Shown here: positions 56,159 to 64,000 of the stretch, piece after piece
How positions within the stretch are numbered: position 1 is the first letter of the stretch
Layout of the letters: each line of letters starts with the position of its first letter
NCBI GenBank assembly: GCA_003194525.1
Contig: NBIV01000114.1
Location: 1-64,000, forward strand
From: Gracilariopsis chorda
Taxonomy: Eukaryota; Rhodophyta; Florideophyceae; Gracilariales; Gracilariaceae
Direction of reading: 5' to 3'
DNA: 64,000 bases
Made by a program: the position numbers and the translations under genes
The notes under the pieces: model-generated
The model's database searches: none
Told to the model about the DNA's origin: nothing
Seen by the model: only the letters and a program-made list of their open reading frames with translations

Positions 56159-59100
56159 TAAATTAAACTGACGAGAGTAGGGCGACGTGTGAACTCTGGT
56201 GGCGTCCGATCTAACTCGGGAGGTGCCAGAGACAATTCTGGAGGTGCCAGGTTGATCGCAGGCGGTGCAAGGCAAAACGCTGGTGGTCGTCGCGTCGGAA
56301 GTGGTGGAGCACGGACAGGAGCTGGAAGACCCCGAAGAGCACCAGCTCCTCCAGCTCCAGATGAGTTGGGAGTAAATGAAAGCGGAGCGCACGTTCAAGG
56401 AAGTATTGTTCCGGCGGTTGAAAAAGACGAAATTAGTCCTGCGCCTACTTCGGTTGCTGCTGCAGTTAGCACAAGCGCCGCTGGAGCCAGTGGGTCCGTT
56501 GCCACAGATCTACCAATTTCATGCCCAATTCCTGGATTTCTGGAGTTTATGAGAGGCCTTCCAAGTCACATTCCACCGCCTCCGATGCCTCCCCCTCTTC
56601 CACCGATGCCTGCAGAACAGATGCCTGTTACGATGGTAGTGGAAGAGGATGACATCATCCCTGCTCCCTCACAGCCACCGCCGCCACAGCAGCCTGCTCT
56701 GCCACAAGCTGAACAAGAGGAAAAGCAGATGCCGGTCCCGATGGAAGTGGAAGAGGATGAGATCATCCTGGCTCTCTCACAGCCGCCGCCGCAGCCTGCG
56801 TTGCCACAAGCCGAACAGGAAGAACAACAGATGCCCATTCTGATGGAGGTGGAAGCGGATGAGATCACACCGGCTCCCTCACACCAGCCATAGCATCAGC
56901 CACAGCAACAGATTGATAAGACGGTCATGCAATGTGCTGGGAGTCCTGATCGAGGACTCTATTGCATGTACTATGCGTGGGATTCCGTGGCAGCTCAGGC
57001 GAGGAATGATCCGGCCATCCGTGCAAGCGTGCTGGAGTTTGAGACGCTTCCCGCTGCAGGACAAAGGCGATGCGGAAGATGCGGCGAACACCCACACACG
57101 CTCTCCTCCTGCCCGTATGGGGACAGGACAATGAAAATTCATAGCTGCAAGTATTGCAGTTGTGTTTTGCTTGGCACAGAGGTCACAGTAGTGTGCTGTG
57201 GAATAAAAAGAATGCCAGGATGGGGGGTCACGTTCCGCCGAAGGCATAGCAGTGGGTTGGTTCGCAGTCTTTACCGCCTGAGATCCTTCCACAGCCATTT
57301 CCTGAACTTGAATACGCTCTTCGCGACGACGCAAGCGTTCATGGACATTTCGTATGTGACGGGAGGCGGTCCCTCCTTTCTCAGACTTGAGGGCAACGCA
57401 GCTTTTGCTCTGCCGACACAGAACCAGAACAACACGCGCTACAGCTTTCTATGGGGTACCGGTACGCCTTCCTTGGATCCCTCTCACTATGCACGTGCCA
57501 ATTTCTGTGCGTTCATTCAAGACATAAACTTACGAGACATCGTGCCCAAGTTGTACGATGTGATCCAGCCCAAGCCAGACGTGGTGCGCTAGCGGTATCG
57601 ATCCATGCGTAGCACGCAACAACAACTACAAAATGCAGAGACCACCGTCGATATCAGCATGCAGGCAGCAGAAGAGGGAGTAGTCGTACGTGGATACGGA
57701 GGAATCCGAAGTTCCACAGTCAGTGCTTCTCATGCGGGTGCTGGCCCTCTCTCTGAAGATGTTCCTGATGGCGGGCCAACCATGATGAGAACGCTCGTCG
57801 TGGATCTAACTGGCCTGTACCGAGTGGAGTCCCAAGTATCGCGCTTGGTAGAAGGAGCCGTTACCGAAGAGCACGCTGCAGTGACTACTGCTGCTACTGA
57901 TGGAGCAGGGGCGACTGCGGATGCCGCAAACAATGCGCAAGTGCTGTACCGACTTCTAAAACTGGCATCCAAAGTTGCAGAGAAAAGCACTTTCCCTCTT
58001 CTCTACCCGTACGGTGATCAGCAAGAACTGTTTGACCTCGGCCTGTTTCTGGATGCAAGAAACTCCACACAGCAGAGTTCAGGTCTCAGCGTCAACGAGT
58101 GGAAGCTCCGAAAGCTAACCTGGGCTCAGACCGCGAAGCGACGTTTGTACTCAGACAACATCATCCTCAACAGTGGACCGTTGATGCAGATGTGGATGCT
58201 CCGCACGCACACAAATATTGAGGACATGCGCATACGTTTCCTGGAGAGAGAACAACAGGCACGTATTGTACAAGAGCAAGAGATCCAGCACGCACAACAG
58301 CAAACAGCTCATGTGTCACCATCACAGTTCGCACAAATGAGATGCATATTTCTGCCCGATGACTCGGTCAACTCAGCAGCGTACTGGAAGAACAAGCGCA
58401 TGGATGTACAGGCAATCGTAGCGCGGAGAGGACCGCCTTCTCTTTTCATTACAATCACCATGAACATCTGAAGAGAGGACATCCAGCGCCTTGGTATGGA
58501 TACCAGCAATCGGAGCGCATTTACGGCACAGAGTAGCCGCCCTCGACCCTTTGACCGACCTGACCTGATTGCAAGGGTGTACAACCAGTACGCAAACGAC
58601 TTCATGAAGGACTTGGAGAAGAACTCGGGGTACATCTTTAAATTGAATTGCCTGGGGCATGCATCAAAGCTCGACTTTCAAGAGCGCAATGTGCCTCATC
58701 ACCACATGCCCGTGTGGCTCGAAGGAGGCATGATTGAAGACTTTGATGTGATCAACGAGCTGATTCGTGCAGAACTTCCTCTTCCCGGTGAAGAGGACGC
58801 GTTGCGTGCTCTCATTCATTCCATGCACAGGCACCGCCACTCCCCTATTGACGGAATCGCGCTGGGCGTTGCAAGTTTGGATACGACCGCAACATGATTG
58901 TGCCGAAGACGTACATTGAAGAAGGCACGAATTGCGTGGTCTACCGCAGAAGAAGGCAGCATGACCTCAAGATAGTGCCGTACAACCAAAATCTGTCCAA
59001 GAAGTACCGCTCTCATATCAACGTAGAGCGCACACAAGGAGGGGGCGCAGTGGCTTATCTGATGAAGTACGCGTTTAAGCAGCCCAAAGCTCAGGAGGTG

Positions 59101-61739
59101 GTGCTCAATGTGAGTGGTGCTAATGGGACATGCACATACAACAAGCAACAACAAGAGCCGCAGGTGCAGAATTACATTCGTGCATACATGCGAGCGCGTG
59201 TGGTAGGCGCCGTCAATGCAGCTGGGAGAATTTTCGAGTTTCCACATGTTCAAATCGTACCAAAAGTAGAGCGACTGTCCTTTCACTTGGAAGGAGAGCG
59301 CAAATTTCTGCTGAGAGGTCCAAACCAGCTTCTTCCTGCATCGCGGCCGTCTACACTGGAGAGATACTTTGCAAGGCCCGAAGCATACGCAAACCTCGAC
59401 AACCTTTCGTACTTTGAAAAAGTTCGATTGTATCTTACGCCTCGAGCCCGCTTGCTTAATCAATACGACGGAGACAGCACTCAGGTGCCCACAGACGAAT
59501 GCGATCCGCCCATGTACGTGGTACAGCGCACGGAAGACGAGCAGTGCGTTGCAAGGATCAGAGGTGTTTCACCGTCCGAAATTGAGCTCTTTGCTCTGCC
59601 CTTACTGCTCATGAATCACGGCTCGAGCTCCTATGAAGACGCAAGGACTTTCAACGGACAGCAGTATGGAACGTATCGTGAAACTGCAATTGTAAGCGGA
59701 CTCCTCGCGGACGGATCCGAGTTTGATATTGCATTTCAAGAAGCAGTGCAGATCTACAGCACGCCCTCTGAGCTACGACTTCTGGTTGTCACACTATACC
59801 AACAAGGCGTAGACCCAGAAAAAAAGGCCGTCGAAAACTGGGAGGCCTTATGTAGCGACATACATACAAGAGATGAGCAGCAACGAGAGCAAGAAATGTA
59901 TCGACGTGTGGTGGAGATCTTAGACCGGCACGGAGGACAACGGCTTCGCGATCACAGCTTCTTCTCCCAACACCTACAGCAGGATCATACAGAATTGACT
60001 GAGGCGAATCGAGCTACAACAACTCGAGACGCACGAGTGGTGCGAAATTCGTCAACTTTGCAGTCAAGGTACGCCACCTTAAAACCCCGCCAAAGACAAG
60101 TCATTGAAACCGTCATTGCCGCATTGGAACAAAGACAGGCGCTGCAGGAGCGAACAAGCACTCCTAAAAACGTGTGTTCTTTGTGCAAAGATCCGCAGGA
60201 ACCGGAAAGACATACTTGCTCAACCTCGTTCGTGATCTCGTCGAGCCGGAAGGAATGCTCGCCAAAATGACTGCTACAACAGGCATGGCAGCGTCGTTTT
60301 ACGAAGGTGGCCACACTTCACATAGCCTGCTCGGACTGGGTGTAGCTGATAGGGACAGCACAAGCAACACTACAGCCACTTTGTCAAAGTACGGTCCCCG
60401 ATCTCAACGTGCAGAACTGCTACGCGAGATACAACTGCTCGTCTTGGGTGATGCATCCATGCTCTCAACAAAGCTCTTCGAACCCATGGATGCGTTGCTC
60501 AAAGATCTTCGCTGCAGTGGAATGGAAAACCCGCCTCCGTTTGGGGGCTTGACCATCGTTCTATCGGGCGACTACTCCCAGCTGCTTCCAGCGGTGCCGC
60601 AGGTGTACATGGAGGCCGAGCCAAGTGGAAATGTGAGACGAGTGTACACAAACATTCTCAACAAATTGCCGTGGAAGAGTGATCTGTGGACATTGTGCTC
60701 GGTTCAAGTGCTGTACCTCACCGAACAAGTACGCCAAGCCGATGATCCGGCATTTGCGTTGCTGTTACGTTCCATTGCACGAAACAAAATATCCAACAAC
60801 GCTCCACTACCACTCAGATCTACCGGTGGCATGCAGACCGCCTACCAATTCCTGTGGAAGTGGCTCACAACACGACGCAAGGAGGATGTGGATCTCCACA
60901 AAATGCTCTTTGCCTCCACAAACCAGTTGGTCGACGAACTTAATGCAGCAGCGCTAGATCTGTTTCCTGGTGAGAGCTTCAATCTTCCGTCAGCGACAAC
61001 CGTGCAAACTGTTCGTGGACAGAACCCAGAGTTTGACTTCGCCAGTACTATCGTCTCTGAGTTTGCATATCAGTATGTGCCTACTGGAGTACCACCTCAT
61101 AACTTGGACTTGAAGATCGATGTGCCAGTTCTGGTCATTCGGAACGTGCTGCATCCAGCTGTGGTCAACGGAAAGCTATTCTTAGTAGTGCGTGTCAATC
61201 AGTTTACGATGCGGGTGGCTCCATTCGACGAGAATGGACAGGTGCTGGAACGACAGCTCCTGCATCGTATCGACTTCCAGTTTTCTTTCACAGACATTCG
61301 CATGATTCGAAGGCAGTTCCCCATTCGTCTCGCGTTTGCAGCTATTGTTCAAAAATGACAGGGAAAGACGTTGGATGGCTTGATTGTGGATGTGCGATCC
61401 AACTTCTTCTGCGCTGGTTAGCTGTATGTCGCATTGTCGCACGTTCGAAGGAACGACCATGTACCGCTCCTGCATGACCCGCAGCTTACATCCGCGAATG
61501 CGCACACAATTCATCCCATGCCTGTGGCCATCGCCATCCCAGTGCTGCCTGAAGCCATTCAGTTCTTTATCCCTCCACAACCATAATCATACTTCTTGCG
61601 TTCTTCATTCATTGAATTAAACTACTTGCTTTTCTGCTTTTGCTTTCTCCACCCCTTTTTTTTTCTCACCGCTGTTTATAACTCCTCCACCGCGGCGCGA
61701 AGCGGCGCCAGTGGCCGAAGCCCGCTTCCTCTTTTCTAA
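56159..61739 (+). mobile_element. Helitron 1 (rolling-circle transposon), near full length
   Basis: Defined by the Rep-helicase gene at 56171-61586. A candidate 3' terminus is the 12-bp palindrome GAAGCCCGCTTC (61717-61728) followed by CTCTTTT and CTAA (61736-61739), the hairpin plus CTRR pattern of Helitron ends. The next base is C rather than the usual T, so the exact end is uncertain. The 5' end (TC) was not located. Confidence 0.75.
56171..61586 (+). pseudogene. Helitron Rep-helicase (RepHel), interrupted
   Basis: About 1800 codons in order. A Gly/Arg repeat N-terminus (NSGGARDNSGGAR..., GRPRR AT-hook-like) and a Pro/Glu-rich linker come first. A zinc module (RCGRCGEHPHTLSSCP, CKYCSCVLLGTEVTVVCC) follows, then the Helitron-like N domain (FPLLYPYGDQQELFDLGLF; MRCIFLPDD; PPSLFITITMNI). 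The HUH motif VPHHHMPVWLEGG is near 58695-58733 and the Tyr region VAYLMKYAFKQ is at ~59050. The PIF1-type helicase has Walker A SAGTGKT near 60190, VLGDASM, SGDYSQLLPAV, LTEQVRQ and LYVALS. Frame changes at ~58880 and ~60170 and stops at 56891, 57590, 58469, 61356 and 61418 break it. Rep nicks and joins DNA; the helicase unwinds for rolling-circle transfer. Confidence 0.88.
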
Positions 61740-62424
61740 CCTACCGAAGGACTGCTCTGAAAACGAGCAAGTTGACCCCTTAGAATACATCAATAAACGC
61801 CCATTTATTTCCCTCCAAACGACTAGCCAATGGTAATCAAAGGATTTGCCCTACTGGCGCGAATCCGTCGAGCACGTGTATGATCTGTCACTCTCGACAG
61901 CCTCAACTTCTATCAGTCCCGTTGAACCCGTTGAACCCGTCTCACAAGTGGATATCTCTGACGCCTACCGAACAGGCAAATCCTTGCTGCGTCCAATCAG
62001 GCGGTAGTCTTCCAATTCCGTATACACGATGTCGATCTTTGGGACAATGGAGCACAAAACCTCTTCCAAAAAAACCCAATTGACATTGCCACGGTGCATA
62101 TCCATGTGCTTCAATGCAGCCGGTATTATGCACAATTTTCCAATAATGTACCCAAGTGCAGTAGAATAGCATATTTACGGTCGCGCAAATGGTATAGTTG
62201 TAGGTAGTGAACCTCTGTTTGGGACATATTGGCCATAGTGTTAGACGATACTTGAAACGAAGAAGTAGAATGAGATAAGTTGTAGGTGGCTGCTTGGAGA
62301 AGAGTTATCTGCAACTTTATGGTACGCTCTAGCTTAAGTACACAATCGCCAGCACATTAGACAATAGGTAAAATAAACACGTATCCTGTTCAAACAGCAA
62401 AATAGATAACGTATAGTACAACCT
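61740..62424. other. Inter-Helitron spacer
   Basis: AT-rich sequence with only short frames. If the 3' end of Helitron 1 is at 61739, this is either ancestral DNA or the 5' non-coding part of Helitron 2. Confidence 0.4.
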
Positions 62425-62628
62425 ACGTATACCCTTCTAACAAATTTGGTTGTAATCTATGTAATGCATACGTAGGCTGCGCAGTACTGCAAACGTATAC
62501 CCTTCTAACAAAAATAGTTTTAATCTATGTAGTGCATAAGTAGGCCATACAGTTCTAGAAACATAGAACGCTGTAACAAGAATAGGAACAAACAATACGT
62601 TGCATACGTAGGGTAATCGTACTCCATA
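62425..62628. repeat. Tandem 68-bp repeats upstream of Helitron 2
   Basis: ACGTATACCCTTCTAACAAA starts units at 62425 and 62493; a third, more diverged unit starts at 62561 (ACATAGAACGCTGTAACAAG). A possible fourth lies beyond 62629. Each has short inverted ATGCATACGTA-type strings. They lie about 260 bp upstream of the Helitron 2 start codon and may be its subterminal or promoter repeats. Confidence 0.85.
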
Positions 62629-62885
62629 TGTATTGACGTCTGAGACCAAGACCGAATAAGAATGCAATGCATATGTACTTAGTAAAGTACTACGTATGTA
62701 AACTATCCAGGTACTGATGGCGTCAGGAACATCTTGAGACAATGAAAACAATATGTATAGGTATATGTAAGGCGGGAAACTATTGTGCAACACCAGTTCT
62801 CTACTTAAGGGGCAGACACGGTACATGTTACATGGAAAAGTGATCACCAAATCTCTAAATCTCTCTCCGGTTCTTGCAGTCCGAC

Positions 62886-64000
62886 ATGAGTTCTTCTTCG
62901 CATCGACCGCCATCACGACGTGGTGGTCGCCGGTCAGGGGCAGGCCGTCGTCCAAGAGAGAATATACAGCCCATGCATCATCGAGACATGACCGATGAGC
63001 TTGTGCAGGTGGACTTAGGAACTAGAACCGAGCTTCCTCAAAATGTTACGGGACCTCATAACCATGAAGAGATTTACTTGAACTCCTCTCATTCATACGG
63101 TATTCAACAGGAACGAGATAGGACGGTTATGCGGTTCGCTGAAAGACCTCGCCAAGGAATTCACTATGGAGCAAAATATGTCTGGGATGCAAGGGCAGAA
63201 AATATTCGTGAAGGCCTCGCACGTCCATGCTCTTCATATCCGGAGTACCAACCAATCACTGGCACACTTCCAGCGTTTTGTAGGACGTGCGGTGCAAACT
63301 GCCATCGAGCACCTCTGTGTCCTCTCAAAGATTCGGGGTGGGTGCTTCGTATTCGTATGTGCAAATATTGTGGTGCAGTTCTGCTTGGTGCAGAGACCGA
63401 AGGAGCATGCTGTGCATATAAAAGCTCCGTATCGCTTGGAGTTTCTTTCAGACGAGTGCATATCAATTCGCAACTTGAAGAAATATATCGCTTGCGTTCT
63501 TTTCAAACGCTATCAACACACTTAAATATGTTATTTGCAAGCTTTGTCACATTCATGGATATGAAGTACGTTCGGGGTGGAGATCCGTCATTTCTTCGAC
63601 TTCAAGGCAATGCGTCTCTTTCTATTCCAGGCCAGGACGTGCGCTACACATCTTTGTGGTCGGAAGGTCCTCCCAGTCTTAATTCACGGGATTATTATTA
63701 TTCTTCCACGAGAAAAATGGTGTCTAACCCGAGTATTTGATACTTGGTTCCAAAGTTGTACGATCTTATGCAACCAAGACCAGATATTGTCGGACAGAGA
63801 TATAGAAATCTGTTCAGACCAGACAAAAGTGTTCGCAGGAGATCAAACGCGGACGAGTCTATTCTGGACATCTCTGCAGACGCTATTCATGAAAGAATAT
63901 TTGTCCGGAATTATCAACGTGCCCATGAAGCCCGAATCGAGGTGAGCTCTGGTGCAGGACCATTACCAGAAGACAGCTGAGGTAGACCTCTTGCAATGAG
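62886..64000 (+). pseudogene. Helitron 2 Rep-helicase, N-terminal part, runs off right edge
   Basis: ATG at 62886: SSSSHRPPSRRGGRRSGAGR, an Arg/Gly-rich start like that of Helitron 1. Then FCRTCGANCHRAPLCP and MCKYCGAVLLGAETEGACC (same zinc module), RLRSFQTLSTHLNMLFASF, MKYVRGGDPSFLRLQGNAS and, after a TGA at 63738, VPKLYDLMQPRPDIVGQRYR. A further TGA is at 63978. Block by block it aligns with Helitron 1 57060-57790 but is clearly diverged, so it is a separate insertion or family member. The HUH nuclease and helicase would lie beyond the window. Confidence 0.85.

Noticed and set aside
56171..61586. Nuclear genetic code with TAA/TAG read as glutamine (as in some ulvophyte algae and ciliates).
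   Set aside because: Several UAR stops fit Gln, but many interruptions are TGA or frameshifts, one TAA (near 25365) replaces an expected Tyr, and ORFs such as the 220-aa coiled-coil gene end normally. Ordinary decay explains the data better.

Overview
The window is eukaryotic nuclear DNA in which almost every recognisable coding stretch belongs to a mobile element. I see no clear host housekeeping gene, tRNA, rRNA or CRISPR array. The element types are PIF/Harbinger, a Plavaka/CACTA-like DDE transposon, Ty3/Gypsy chromoviruses, a pogo-like remnant, a LINE tail and Helitrons. The ORFs are mostly intronless. This would suit a repeat-rich algal genome, for example a red alga such as a florideophyte, but the sequence alone does not fix the lineage. 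Most genes are interrupted by stops or frameshifts, so nearly all are annotated as pseudogenes or decayed copies.

Layout. 1-2213: right part of a PIF/Harbinger element (Myb/SANT-type ORF1 and a convergent DDE transposase). 2.3-3.7 kb: short repeats, including a composite repeat whose inverted copy lies at 54.6-55.35 kb. 5.1-14.1 kb: the most unusual segment. It holds a coiled-coil ORF and two very long, divergently transcribed, interrupted genes. Leftward (10577 to 6686) is a ParB-like domain, a basic/NLS region and an HxD...H...R domain that looks like a 2-oxoglutarate/Fe(II) oxygenase. Rightward (10967 to 14097) is an unrecognised N-terminal region, a beta-class DNA N4/N6 methyltransferase and a SET domain. 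A ~150-bp near-perfect palindrome lies exactly between the two starts. 14.4-20.1 kb: a basic/coiled-coil gene convergent with a Plavaka-like transposase.

20677-32484: an 11.8-kb Ty3/Gypsy chromovirus with both LTRs, gag, pol and a chromodomain, plus an extra antisense gene between pol and the 3' LTR. 32.5-33.5 kb: C-terminal remnant of a pogo-like transposase. 33.5-36.7 kb: nothing recognised. 36734-47255: a second, older Ty3 element whose 3' LTR is split by a complete 3.0-kb PIF/Harbinger element (44102-47097) with TIRs. 48.3-50.6 kb: a third decayed Ty3 internal region, with a 352-bp LINE tail inserted into the reverse transcriptase and flanked by a 12-bp target duplication. 51-55.6 kb: mostly non-coding repeats. 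56.16-61.59 kb: an almost full-length Helitron Rep-Helicase gene. 62.4-64.0 kb: tandem 68-bp repeats, then the start of a second, diverged Helitron that runs off the right edge.

How it fits together: the window is a nest of elements of different ages. The stand-out candidate for an undescribed system is the divergent pair that combines DNA methylation, histone-type (SET) methylation, a putative oxidative demethylase and a ParB-like DNA binder around a shared palindrome. It lies next to a Plavaka-like transposase and may be its cargo or a separate viral/mobile unit.
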